Positions 9,121 through 18,596 of a stretch of DNA of 64,000 nucleotides are shown one piece after another. Source of the stretch: Citrobacter amalonaticus (GTDB taxonomy: Bacteria > Pseudomonadota > Gammaproteobacteria > Enterobacterales > Enterobacteriaceae). The notes under the pieces are model-generated. The model had not been told where the DNA came from. It saw only the letters and a list, made by a program, of their open reading frames with translations, and did not search any database. The translations under genes were made by a program, and so were the position numbers. Position 1 is the first letter of the stretch, and the number at the start of each line of letters is the position of its first letter. The stretch covers positions 2,604,001-2,668,000 of the forward strand of contig JARDVN010000001.1 in assembly GCA_028994555.1 (NCBI GenBank), in the 5' to 3' direction.

Positions 9121-10123
9121 TTAATGCGCGATAAAAAAGGTTGGCCTGCGTGGCGTGGGCAACATACTCAATGGTCTGCTGGGCGCGCACGCTATTCCCG
9201 GCGCTGTCCAACGGCGGTGAGTAAACGGCAATAGCGTATTGTCCCGGCACTACCGCGACCATCCCGCCGCCAACACCGCTTTTCGCCGGAATACCGACGG
9301 TGTAGAGCCATTTGCCGCTGCCGTCATAGAGGCCGGCGATGGCCATTTCCGCCAGCACCTGCGGCACATAATGTTCATTCAGTAACTGTTTGCCGTTGAA
9401 CGGTGATTTCCCCTTATTGGCCAGCACCACGCCCATTTTGGCGAGCTGCTCAACGGTGATATCCACCGAACACTGGCGGGTGTAAATCTCCACGGCTTCC
9501 TGCGTATCGCCGTAGAAGCTGTTATACGATGCCATTAATTGCGCCAGCGCCTGGTTGTGCTGGTTGGTCTCCATTTCTGACCTGAACACCGGTTCATTGA
9601 CCGTGAGCCTGGCGTCAGCCCAGGCGTTCAGGTTGGTGAGGATTTTGTTCCAGCGGTCGGCTTTATCTTTCGCCTCAATCAGGCTGACGGTACTCATCGC
9701 GCCCGCATTGACCAGTGGATTTTCTGGCGCGCCCTTCGTGAGTTCGACGGCGAGGCCGGAATTAAAGGGCAGGCCGGTGGCATTGGCGCCGAGTTTATCC
9801 AGCACCTCCTGCGGTCCGCGCTGTTCCATCGCCAGCGCGAGGGTGAAGACTTTACTCAGCGACTCCATCGGAAACGCTTTTTCGACGTCCCCGGCCTGGT
9901 AAATTTTGCCGTCAACGGTAGCGAGGGTTATTGCGAAGTTGTTGGGGCTGTAAGCGGCAAGGGCAGGGATGTAGTCGGCGACTTTTCCGTCGTGGTTACT
10001 CTGGTACTTCTGGTGCGCCTGTTCGACTAACGCAGCATAGTCCGGTGCGGGTTGCGCCAGCGTGGCGGTGCTAAACAAAACGCTGAAAGTAAAGAGACTC
10101 ACGCCGATCATTGCTTTATTCAT
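9121..10123 (-). CDS. Periplasmic glutaminase (serine-dependent, GlsA family), probable +1 error near the stop
   Basis: Hydrolyses glutamine to glutamate and ammonia. The N-terminal signal peptide is MNKAMIGVSLFTFSVLFSTA followed by TLAQPAPD, with likely cleavage after TLA, so it acts in the periplasm, unlike YbaS/YneH. The beta-lactamase-like core has the SxxK pair S88/K91 in MESLSKVFTLA, then VNAGAMSTVSLIEA and PAKSGVGGGMVAVVPGQYAI. As written, the frame runs on through the REP element and 70 bp into the next gene, giving 378 residues. If one A of the six at 9133-9138 is surplus, the protein ends NLFIAH at 333 residues, just before the REP, which I prefer. It feeds glutamate to the adjacent symporter and mutase. 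Confidence 0.85.
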
Positions 10124-10157
10124 TGTGCATTTCCGGTGGTGTTGTAGGAAAAACTAT

Positions 10158-10253
10158 CCCGTAGGCCGGATAAGGCGTTTACGCCGGCATCCGGCGTAAA
10201 CGCGGCATCATTGCCGGATGGCGACGCTGGCGCGTCTTATCCGGCCTACGATG
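10158..10253. repeat. BIME (paired REP elements) upstream of glutaminase
   Basis: GTAGGCCGGATAAGGCG, GCCGGCATCCGGCG, TTGCCGGATGGCGACGC and GTCTTATCCGGCCTAC form a set of alternating REP units between the symporter stop and the glutaminase start. The whole unit is palindromic end to end. Confidence 0.8.
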
Positions 10254-10269
10254 AGTCGTCCTTTCGCTG

Positions 10270-11577
10270 TCAGGACATTGCCACTTCTGACGGCTCAGTG
10301 GCAGGGCGTTCCTGTTCCGGCGTTTTGGCCGGTGCGGTTCCGCGGCAACCTGAACCGAAGTGCTCGCCTTCCCAGCGACCGACAATCGCCGCACCCATCG
10401 CATTGCTCATCACGTTGGTTGCAGAACGGCCCATATCGAGGAACGGATCGACGCCCATCAGCAGGATCAGCCCGGCTTCCGGAATGTTGAACTGGTTAAG
10501 GGTAGCGGCAATAACCACCATCGAAGCACGCGGTACGCCCGCCATGCCTTTGGAAGTTAACATCAGGATCAACAGCATGGTGATCTGCTCGCCCATGCTC
10601 AGCTCAATGTTGCACGCCTGCGCGATAAAGACGGTGGCAAACGAGCAGTAGGCCATTGAACCCACGAGGTTGAACGAATACCCGATAGGCAGCACGAAGC
10701 TGGCAATCTTGGACGAGACGCCGAATTTCTCCAGCTTATCCAGAGTACCAGGGAACGCGGCTTCAGAACTGGACGTGGTGAACGCCAGCAGTGCCGGTTC
10801 GAGGATGGCTTTCGTCAGACGACTGATGCACGGACCGACAATCACTGTGGACAGACCGATGAGGATCGCCCACAGCATACCCAGCGTGAGATAGAACTCA
10901 CCCATGAAGATCCCTGCGCTGACCATTACGCCCAGACCGCGTTCAGCAATAAGCCCGGAGATGGCGGCAAATACGGTTAACGGGGCAAACAGCATGACGT
11001 AGCCCGTCAGTTTCAGCATGACGTGAACCAGAGAGTCGAGCACCTTCACGATCGGCTCGGCTTTCTCGCCAATCGCCGCCAGGCTACAGCCGAGGAAGAT
11101 TGAGAACACGACGATTTGCAGGATTTCGTTACGTGCCATCGCATCAACGATGCTGGTCGGTACGGCGTGAGAAATAAATACTTTCAGCGTGAACGGTTCT
11201 GACTGAACGGCCGCCACGGCCCCGGCGTCATGGGCAACAAAGTTAATGCCTGCGCCTGGCTGGAACAGGTTGACGATCACCAGACCCAGCGCAATCGACA
11301 GCAGCGAAGCGCAAATAAACAGGAAAAAAGTTTTCGAGAATATACGACCCAACGTTTTCGCATCGCCCATTTTTGCGATGCCGACAACCAGGGTTGAAAT
11401 AACCAACGGCGCGATAATCATTTTCACCATACGTAAGAATATAGTGGTGAAAATAGAAATATCCTGCGCATACGATTTTGCTGTATCAGCCGATGCCATA
11501 TTATTAATAGCCACCCCGGCAATCATGCCGAGTATCAGGCCTAATATGATCATTTTTGTTAGACTTATTTTCTTCAT
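10270..11577 (-). CDS. Dicarboxylate/amino acid:cation symporter (GltP/DctA family) with altered ion site
   Basis: 435-residue inner-membrane carrier of the DAACS family with about eight transmembrane segments and two re-entrant loops. The first loop carries TTSSSEAAFPG (S269-S271); the second has SKGMAGVPRAS. The substrate segment VDPFLDMGRSATN keeps D377, D381, R384 and N388, expected for an acidic substrate such as glutamate. Two family aspartates are replaced: the NMDGT motif reads NLVGS (V305), and the position equivalent to GltPh D405 is N392. Both normally bind sodium, so coupling may differ. The hydrophilic tail after residue 400 is unusually long and Pro/Glu rich. Sits between DUF4387 and glutaminase genes; glutamate import is the likely role. 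Confidence 0.88.
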   Translation of the reverse strand: MKKISLTKMIILGLILGMIAGVAINNMASADTAKSYAQDISIFTTIFLRMVKMIIAPLVISTLVVGIAKMGDAKTLGRIFSKTFFLFICASLLSIALGLVIVNLFQPGAGINFVAHDAGAVAAVQSEPFTLKVFISHAVPTSIVDAMARNEILQIVVFSIFLGCSLAAIGEKAEPIVKVLDSLVHVMLKLTGYVMLFAPLTVFAAISGLIAERGLGVMVSAGIFMGEFYLTLGMLWAILIGLSTVIVGPCISRLTKAILEPALLAFTTSSSEAAFPGTLDKLEKFGVSSKIASFVLPIGYSFNLVGSMAYCSFATVFIAQACNIELSMGEQITMLLILMLTSKGMAGVPRASMVVIAATLNQFNIPEAGLILLMGVDPFLDMGRSATNVMSNAMGAAIVGRWEGEHFGSGCRGTAPAKTPEQERPATEPSEVAMS

Positions 11578-11745
11578 GTTTACTCCATCGGATCAAGGCT
11601 GGTCTGTGAAGTGTTGTAGGGTAGCGTGCGCCTGACGCCGGACAGCAGCTCAGACGCACGCAGGTTATGACCAACCGCATGAATTATCTGGAATACAGTG
11701 ATACAGCGAAATCCTGTACGCCAATGGATGTTGTTGTATTTTTTA

Positions 11746-12063
11746 CTACAGGTCGAACTCAATACTTAATAACGGCGCATGCTGCTGCGCGCCATAAACA
11801 TCATTGTCACCGACGTTGCCGGAAATAATATCGCGAGGCATCACGATTTTTACGGCATTCGCTGGGTCAAACCAGACGATGCGATGAATAAAATCAGGTT
11901 CAACGTTATATAAGCGGGCAATTAACTGTGGAGTTAATTGCTCAGAACGTTTTACCCGCTGATAGTCTTCGCGTGTTTTAAATAAAATATCCAATACCAG
12001 TTCATACGGTCCGGCATTTTTAGAACGAATCACCTGCGCCAGGCTGCAAATCGCGTGTTTCAT
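11746..12063 (-). CDS. DUF4387 protein
   Basis: 105-residue cytoplasmic protein matching the DUF4387 family. Visible segments are SLAQVIRSKNAGPYELVLDI, VEPDFIHRIVWFDPANAVKI and VMPRDIISGNVGDNDVYGAQ. Its ATG overlaps the DUF1446 stop as ATGA (12060-12063), so the two are translationally coupled. The two domains also occur fused in AtuA-like proteins, which suggests that they form one enzyme or complex. Function is unknown. It has no signal peptide or membrane segment. A 168-bp gap without a clear gene separates it from the symporter downstream. Confidence 0.8.
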   Translation of the reverse strand: MKHAICSLAQVIRSKNAGPYELVLDILFKTREDYQRVKRSEQLTPQLIARLYNVEPDFIHRIVWFDPANAVKIVMPRDIISGNVGDNDVYGAQQHAPLLSIEFDL

Positions 12064-13431
12064 GCCTGAACTCCTTCTGGCGTCACCTGTTCGATATGGA
12101 AGTCAAAACGCAGGGCGTCGCTGGCTTCGATCAGGTGATAGATTGAGAACTCATACACCGGCCCGCTTTGAATGTCGGATGGCGAGAACGGGAAGGCGAG
12201 GTTGCCTGCCGTGGCTATCCGGTTTTCGTAGCCGTAGTGCAATAGAGTAGAGCGCACCAGCGAACAGACGCTGTTGGCGATATCCTGCGTTGGCGCGACC
12301 ACGTCCAGCAAAATCCCCAGCTCATGCCCGGCAGTTTGCGCTGGTTCATGGTTACCCATCACGCCGTTCTTGCCGTACAGGTGGAAGGTCATGCGGATGC
12401 TGTCATCATTCAGGGAGAGGTTGCGGGCAACGCTTGCCTGAACGTCTTCGAGAATGGTGTCAATGCCTGCAATCATGATCGGATCGCGGGTGCCGGCGAT
12501 GGTCAGGCAGCGGAAGCCCACCTGACGCGCGCCTTCCAGCTTCAGCGCATAAGGCGTCTCTTCGTGACGAGAACCGCTGACGTACACTTCGCCATCATTT
12601 ACGGCTTTGAAGCTACACCCTTTCAGGTTTAGTACGCCGCCAGGGCCTGGCAGGAAGTACGGATCGGACTTCTCATACAGGGTGTGTGCCGCCGCCGAGG
12701 TCTCGGTGAACTTGCGCTTAGGATTGAACGTCTTCAGCGTAAAGCCGTTGTCGTCGATAATCCCCATCGCGCAGTCGGAACCGGAACCTGGGGTGGCGGC
12801 AATGGCCGCACATTCCAGGATCTTGCCACAGTGCAGCGCCAGACCTTCATCAAAGCCCTGCATAATCGGCAGCGCCGCAAAGCAGGCCGGATCGTAAGCC
12901 CGTCCGCCCAGCACCACCTGCGCACCGGCTTCCAGCGCACGCTGGAACGGTTCGATCCCCATCTGCGCCACGATGTAAGTGCTCTCTTCGATCGCTTCGT
13001 GGGTTAACGGTGGAACGAAATCCAGTGCGGTGATTTTGCCGTTATCCAGCGCCTGATGAACCACCTCTTTCTCAACGTCCGAAGGGATGAGCGCCATTGA
13101 GAAGGAGAGTTTTTCTTCCTGCGCAATCTCGTGGATTATCTGCCGACACCACTCAAGATGCGGCGCGGCGCCGGACCCTCCGGCTGTGCCAATCACCACC
13201 GGAATATTGTGCTTAACGCCCGCCGTGATCATATAGCGCAGATCGCGTTTCACTCCGGCCCGGTCGGTGAACGGTTTACCTGCCCCCAGATAGTGGGGGG
13301 CCCGGATCGGAGGAGCCTGCGTCAACCGCGATCAGATCCGGTGACTCTTCCATGGCGTTGCGAAAGCTCTCTTCCGGGAAGCCATAACCCAGGATAGCCG
13401 TCGGCGATAAGATCTTAAATGTGCGTGCCAT
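12060..13431 (-). CDS. DUF1446 (AtuA-like) protein, one +1 frameshift
   Basis: Acyclic-terpene-utilisation AtuA-type protein of unknown reaction. The true start is ATG at 13431 (MARTFKILSPTAILGYGF); the frame breaks after GSSDPGP at six G (13295-13300), and removing one G joins it to HYLGAGKPFTDRAGV, giving 456 residues. Conserved-looking segments are IGTAGGSGAAPHLEWC, VVLGGRAYDPACFAALP, ATPGSGSDCAMG and LPGPGGVLNLKGC. The gene follows mal by 3 bp and is coupled to DUF4387, so it belongs to the methylaspartate operon. In terpene catabolism AtuA is linked to CoA-thioester pathways; a role with mesaconate or citramalate is only inferred. Confidence 0.85.
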
Positions 13432-13434
13432 CTC

Positions 13435-14676
13435 TTAATCCTTAGTCTGCAACAGCGCGATGGTGCGGTTCATTTCGTTAAACACGATATTGAGACCTTC
13501 ATCGAAGCCCATACCTGGTTTGATCAGCATACGCATCGGACGCGCGGCGAGAGCCACATGGACGCAGGTGCGGGCGCTGATTTCAGTTTCGTTGCAGGTG
13601 CCGCCCTGGTAGGCTTCCATCCCGTGTTTGTTGCAATACAGCACCGCGTCAACGATGTTGTGAATGCCGCCGAGATCCGGGGTTTTGATCTGCACCATGT
13701 GGCAACTGCCGGCATCGGTGAAGTCAACGATGTCCTGATAGGTGTTACACCATTCGTCGGCGACAATTTTCACGCCGGAACCCAGGCGGGTCAGCTCTTT
13801 GGTGATGGCGGTCAGCATGCGGATCTGATCCGGCTTGTTACCCGCGTCGACCGGGCCTTCAATGTACAGCGGCAGACCCTGCGCTTCTTTTTCCAGGCTG
13901 GCGATGTACTCGGCGCAGCGTACCGGGTCCATATCGAAGATCAGACCGATGGTGCCATATACGTCGATATGCAGCGTCGGGTGATAGCGTGGGCTGCTGC
14001 GCAGGCTGATGATACGGTCAGACAGCCAGCGTACGTACTCACGCAGTTTTTCGCCTTTAAAGCCGAGCTTCTCTTCTACGTTGTTGATCAGCGCGTGCGG
14101 CAGAACGTCAACGCCTTTGAGGATCATTTTGTCGACGGCGATGTAGCGGTCGTCGCCGCTCTGGCCAAATAACGGAATGGCTTCCGGTACGCACGGCAGT
14201 TGCCATTCGTCACACACCACTTCGGTTTTCAGACGACCTGAGGCCAGCGCGGTGGCGTCAAGCAGCGCCTGAGACAGACCGTAACGAACGGCGGTATGCA
14301 GCAAATTACCGTCGATGCGCAGTTTGTCGAAGAAACGGGCGTTCGGCAGGAATGCATCTACGTCGCGGCCTTCCAGCAGCGGCTTAATGTGGTCGTTGAG
14401 GAACGGAATAAAATGTTCTGCCAGGAACAGCGGATCGCGACCGCCGGCACCAGAGTATTGCACCGCAGCGCAATCACCCACCGCGACGGCGCCGTTTTCC
14501 AGAATCAGTTGTACGGAAACACACTCGCCGGCCTGGCGAACGGAGGTAAAGCCCGGCGTGACAGGAGCACCGGTGTAAATGAATCCATCATGACCTGCGC
14601 CATTTTTGATCGCCTGCTGGTCATCAAAATAGAATGAGGAGTAGCCAGCGGTGAAAAGCGCCTGTTTAATTTTCAT
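13435..14676 (-). CDS. mal: Methylaspartate ammonia-lyase
   Basis: Eliminates ammonia from L-threo-3-methylaspartate to give mesaconate; Mg-dependent homodimer of the enolase superfamily. All 413 residues are present, and the known functional positions of the C. amalonaticus enzyme are in place: Q172, H194, metal ligands D238, E273 and D307, Q329, the base K331 (VQIKTPDLGG), and T360/C361. The protein seems to differ from that enzyme at only a few positions (from memory). Its ATG overlaps the glmE stop as TAATG (14674-14678). No frameshift. It is the second committed step of the pathway started by glutamate mutase. Confidence 0.97.
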   Translation of the reverse strand: MKIKQALFTAGYSSFYFDDQQAIKNGAGHDGFIYTGAPVTPGFTSVRQAGECVSVQLILENGAVAVGDCAAVQYSGAGGRDPLFLAEHFIPFLNDHIKPLLEGRDVDAFLPNARFFDKLRIDGNLLHTAVRYGLSQALLDATALASGRLKTEVVCDEWQLPCVPEAIPLFGQSGDDRYIAVDKMILKGVDVLPHALINNVEEKLGFKGEKLREYVRWLSDRIISLRSSPRYHPTLHIDVYGTIGLIFDMDPVRCAEYIASLEKEAQGLPLYIEGPVDAGNKPDQIRMLTAITKELTRLGSGVKIVADEWCNTYQDIVDFTDAGSCHMVQIKTPDLGGIHNIVDAVLYCNKHGMEAYQGGTCNETEISARTCVHVALAARPMRMLIKPGMGFDEGLNIVFNEMNRTIALLQTKD

Positions 14677-16121
14677 TATGGTCTTCCTATTAATTGACTG
14701 TGGGATACAGCGTTGATGTCATCAACAACCATCTGGAATGAGGGTTTACGTCCTTCGAAATGGGCACGTTCGGCGACGTAATCGTGGTGCAGGGCGAGAA
14801 TGTCCTGCGGCAGCGGAACGGAGCCCGCTTCCAGAACACGGATCGCTCCGGCGTTGTCGCGAACCGGCAGGATTTTACCGGCGTTGCAGGAGGCTGGAGC
14901 GAAAGGCACATCCAGCACGCCTGCTTCGAAGGCCAGCACGGTGCCACGCGCGATATCGCCGTTGCCCAGTTCAAACACTTTCTTCAGAACGGCGCGGACT
15001 TCGCTCTTAATCAGTTCCACTTCCTGCTCGACAGCGGCGCACGGCGGGAATTTCTGGTCACTGACCATGTTGAGCATCTGACGTGACGCGCGCAGCCCTT
15101 GTGCGTTAGCCGCTGCCGTCGGGATACCAAAGGCTTCATGCGGGCTCTTGGTGATCACTTTGGTGGCACCAGACATACCGGCTACTGCCGCGCCCCAGGA
15201 AATAATGGCGAACGCTTTGGATTCGTCTTCCGGGAAGCCGCCCATCCACTGGTGGAAGACGGTGCTCAGCTCGTAATCATCGAAACCGTAGTTCTGGAAA
15301 TATTCATGAGACAGTTCACGTAGTGACTGAATCGCCGCGATATCCTGCGTCAGGCTGCCAACCTGGCCGTAGCCGACGGTAATTGACTTCACGCCCTGTT
15401 CCAGCGCCAGCAGACCTTCGATAATCGCCACCGAGTGAGACATAAACGGCGGGATCAGCGTGCCGGTGAGCGGGCCAAACGGTTCGCGGTTGATGCGAAT
15501 GCCGTGCTCTTCGTACAGCCCCATCAGGCGGTCACAGTACTGCCAGTCGCGGATCGATTTTTCCAGCGTAACGCGCTTAGCATAAGGAATGTTGTAGGAG
15601 ATACCGCCGCCTTCATAGCTGGTAAAGCCGCTGGCCATCGCAATTTCTGCCAGCAGACGGGCATCGGGCGTTCCGTGACGCACCTGGATCGGTTTCTCCA
15701 GCGCTTCGGTCATTCGGCGGCAAGCCGCGACGCCGTGGTTAACCACCGGCAGCCCGTTGAGCTTCGAAGTGCCCGCTTCGATGGATTTCTGGATCCCAAT
15801 AGCGGCTTCTTCATAACGATTCAGACGGGTATACGCATCAATGGTGCTGGGCAGCAGGTCGCACTCGACCTGCAGGGTTTTCAGCAGTTCGATATGCTCA
15901 TCCATCAGCGCCACACCCGCACGCGGTTGGCTCAGCGTTTTCCCTTCCTGATCGGCCTTCAGCAAGGCATGGGAAAACCGTTTTTTCTCAGGAATGGTCT
16001 GCTGGTACTTCACGCCATCTTCAAAATTTTCGACGTCCTTGCCGGTATGCCACGTCTGCAATACCTGATGCCGCTCGGTCATAAATTCGTCATGGGTTAA
16101 TTTTTTATTTCGAAGTTCCAT
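14676..16121 (-). CDS. glmE: Glutamate mutase epsilon subunit
   Basis: Catalytic (substrate-binding) subunit of adenosylcobalamin-dependent glutamate mutase, which rearranges L-glutamate to L-threo-3-methylaspartate. 481 residues, against 483 for the clostridial MutE. The TIM-barrel shows VRHGTPDARLLAEIAMASGF, YEGGGISYNIPYAK, REPFGPLTGTLIPP, ITVGYGQVGSLTQD and SGATKVITKSPHEAFGIPTA. It acts with GlmS, which carries the cobalt-binding His, and GlmL, all in the same operon. Start ATG at 16121 follows an AAGGCAG ribosome-binding site. The gene is intact. Confidence 0.96.
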   Translation of the reverse strand: MELRNKKLTHDEFMTERHQVLQTWHTGKDVENFEDGVKYQQTIPEKKRFSHALLKADQEGKTLSQPRAGVALMDEHIELLKTLQVECDLLPSTIDAYTRLNRYEEAAIGIQKSIEAGTSKLNGLPVVNHGVAACRRMTEALEKPIQVRHGTPDARLLAEIAMASGFTSYEGGGISYNIPYAKRVTLEKSIRDWQYCDRLMGLYEEHGIRINREPFGPLTGTLIPPFMSHSVAIIEGLLALEQGVKSITVGYGQVGSLTQDIAAIQSLRELSHEYFQNYGFDDYELSTVFHQWMGGFPEDESKAFAIISWGAAVAGMSGATKVITKSPHEAFGIPTAAANAQGLRASRQMLNMVSDQKFPPCAAVEQEVELIKSEVRAVLKKVFELGNGDIARGTVLAFEAGVLDVPFAPASCNAGKILPVRDNAGAIRVLEAGSVPLPQDILALHHDYVAERAHFEGRKPSFQMVVDDINAVSHSQLIGRP

Positions 16122-16139
16122 TCGTCGCTGCCTTAGGTT

Positions 16140-17529
16140 TTATAGGGTTAAACAGTGAATGCTGGTGCGGGCTGCGGCCTGCGGATCCAGTCTGGCGACG
16201 TTCGCCAGCAGAGGAAGCAAACCTTTTGCGTCGCGGTAGTACTCAAACTGAGTGGGTAAAAGAATGCGTCGGCCCTCATCGTCCAGCTCGCGGTATTTGA
16301 GCCAGCGATGGATATCAAATTGACTGGCGCGGGAGAGCCAGCCGCCCGAGCCGACCACTTTGCGCACGGTGGTCAGGTCGCGGCCCATCTGTAAATCGAC
16401 GTTGCCCACGCAGGTACACACCTGCTTCTTGGTGCCTGCGTGACGCTCGGCGGCATAGCCGACACACAAACCGGCTAACAGGGAATCAAAAAAACGCTCT
16501 TCATCGGTTTGCGGCAGGTAATCGGGATGGGCAACCAGATGGCGCAGATAGCCATAAAAGGCTTCCTGGCGCGCCGCTTGCTGAGCGAATACCACTTTCA
16601 CCAGTTCCTGGGTGCTTTCGCCAACCACCACGGCGGAGACACGCATGCCGAGATCGCCTTCCACCGTGCGCTTAACGAACGGCTCCGGGACGCCGTGCAG
16701 CACAGTGTCTGGCGACAGCATGTTGGCGCTGGCGGAGTAGACGTCAGTCGTCGCGCCGCCCATATCAATGAGCATGAACTCTTTCCACGCGCTATCGACA
16801 TCGCTGATGGCTTTGACCAGTTCGTACACCGTCCATGGGGTCGGCATGGGTTCTTCGCCGGTTTCACCGACAATCACATCCAGCCCTTTACCTTTCACGA
16901 TACGGGACAGGAAGACATCGCAAATCGCCTTGCGGGCGGCAAAAGGGTTGGGGTGATCGAGGTCAGGCAGAATGTTATCCACCGTAGTCAGATCTTTGTG
17001 TCCCAGAATCGTCTGGACATCGTCCTGAATGTCGCGGTTGCCGGCGTAGATAATGGCGCAGTCAAGGCTGGACTCTGCCAGTGCGCGCGCATTGGCCAGT
17101 CCGTAGCTCTCTTCACCTCCGTCCGTACCGCCCGTGAACAGCAGAATGTCAGGCGGGGAGGCTTCCAGCGCCTGAATATCATGGCGATTCAGTTTGTACG
17201 AATAGTACTGGGCGATTTTCGCTCCGGCGGAATGCGCCGTGACTTTTGCCGATTCCAGGGTGATTGACGGCACCAGCCCCATTGCGGCGACGGCAAGGCC
17301 GCCTTTCGCCGATGAGGAGTATTTCAGGGTCACTTCACCGCTGTTAAGCAGTGGGCGCGCATCGGCAACGTTTAGCACCTGATTCAGACTGGCGAAAAAC
17401 CCTTCCGCCAGATGATGGGTTGTCGTCGGAGTCAGAACGTGATTAACCAGTGTTAACGCATCCCCCCTCCCTGGCGAAGAGGGCTGCTTTGGTCCACGTC
17501 GAGCCGATATCGACAGAGACGGTTTGCAT
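16140..17529 (-). CDS. glmL: Glutamate mutase accessory protein GlmL (MutL-type chaperone), one +1 frameshift
   Basis: ASKHA-fold ATPase between glmS and glmE, believed to protect or reactivate the mutase. The N-terminus is MQTVSVDIGSTWTKAALF (phosphate-1 loop); later come LLFTGGTDGGEESYGLANA, LIDMGGATTDVYSA and VVGSGGWLSRAS. The frame breaks after AREG at a run of six C (17462-17467, plus strand); removing one base restores DALTLVNHVLTPTTTHH and gives 462 residues, as in clostridial MutL. Its ATG shares a base with the glmS stop (TGATG at 17527-17531). A previously assumed later start inside the gene would lose the nucleotide-binding loop. Confidence 0.92.
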
Positions 17530-17978
17530 CAGATAGCCTCTTCCAGACAACGGTTTTCAACGCCGTGACGCTTGTTGATATCTGCCGCCATCAACTGGCA
17601 GACATCTTCGAGATCGTGGCTTGGCGCAAAGACGCGCTGGAAGCCCATTTCTTTAAATTTGGCTTCGATGTCCGCGAAGTCATGCTTCCCGACTACCAGG
17701 TTGCCGCCAACATAAAGGAGGATATCGCCAATGCCGCGTTCGATGCAGCGTTCGCGCAGTCCCAGGCAGTCAATGTCGCCGTGACCATAAATAGAGGAGA
17801 CGACAATCGCATCGGCGCCAGTTTCGATCGCGGCATCGATATATTCATCCTGGCTCACCATGACGCCCAGATTGATTACGCGAAAATCATGGGCAGTAAA
17901 AACGCGGTCCAGAACTTTATTGCCTACGGCATGGCAGTCAGCACCAATGACGCCAATAACGAGTGTTGATTTTTTCAT
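17529..17978 (-). CDS. glmS: Glutamate mutase sigma (cobalamin-binding) subunit
   Basis: Small B12-binding subunit, 149 residues, Rossmann-like fold. The base-off cobalamin motif DxHxxG appears as D14-C-H16-A-V-G19, H16 being the lower axial cobalt ligand. Further family segments are VINLGVMVSQDEYIDAA, IVVSSIYGHGDIDC and LLYVGGNLVVGKHD, the last lining the dimethylbenzimidazole tail. It is the first gene of the operon; the ATG follows a GGAGAGGATTACCC leader. No frameshift. Together with GlmE it makes the active mutase. Confidence 0.96.
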   Translation of the reverse strand: MKKSTLVIGVIGADCHAVGNKVLDRVFTAHDFRVINLGVMVSQDEYIDAAIETGADAIVVSSIYGHGDIDCLGLRERCIERGIGDILLYVGGNLVVGKHDFADIEAKFKEMGFQRVFAPSHDLEDVCQLMAADINKRHGVENRCLEEAI

Positions 17979-18596
17979 GGGTAATCCTCTCCAGGACTCA
18001 GGGTAAGAAATAAAAATGTTTTTAAGCGTTTTAATAGGGACGGAGTGTCGTGGGGAGGCGCGATGGATGCAATTGATCTATTTTCAAAATATCTTTCTAA
18101 AAACGACTATTCTATGAATGAAAAATAAAAAATCATTTATTATCATGTGGTTATTTGTATTTTAAAGCAGGCTTTATATTATAATGTATAGATTTCTATT
18201 AAACGGGATTCAATGTTTGTGATCTGAATCTTGTTTATTTGTCTTTACGTAAAAGAGGTGTTTAAATAATTTAAGAAGAAGAAATGTGAGGTGCGTAACG
18301 GAATAAAGCATGATGATTCTATACGCCATTCTATTACTGTTAATAAAATGATAAATATAATGGTGAGTTGTTTGTCATTACCAGTGTGGGACAGAAGAAA
18401 TTCTGTCTATTACGTTTCATTTATATTTGTGAAGCAGTTAACACTTCATCGCAATAGTATTAAACGCATTACGACTGTAACCCGCCCTCCCTTTAAAAAG
18501 CCACGTGACACTTTTTCAGGGATGGGTTTCGTGAGCGGGATAACAAGCAGGCGGCTCATCTCTTCAGTGGGTAGCAGAGGAATCAACTCCTGCTGA
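17979..18596. promoter_or_regulatory. Promoter region of the glm/methylaspartate operon
   Basis: About 600 bp of strongly AT-rich DNA (especially 18080-18300) upstream of glmS. It must contain the operon promoter. I looked for a cobalamin riboswitch B12-box and saw none. The small open frame at 18291-18596 has no recognisable protein character. The right part probably overlaps degraded mngB sequence. Confidence 0.4.

Noticed and set aside
11580..11745. Small gene between DUF4387 and the symporter
   Set aside because: A 60-codon frame exists but has no ribosome-binding site or recognisable character and extends over the end of the gap.
17979..18290. Cobalamin riboswitch upstream of glmS
   Set aside because: I looked for a B12-box and the expected long structured leader and saw only AT-rich DNA with no matching conserved segment. 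A covariance search would settle this.
18291..18596. Open frame of 101 codons upstream of the mngB remnant
   Set aside because: Composition is not protein-like, there is no ribosome-binding site, and it ends in the stop that precedes the remnant.
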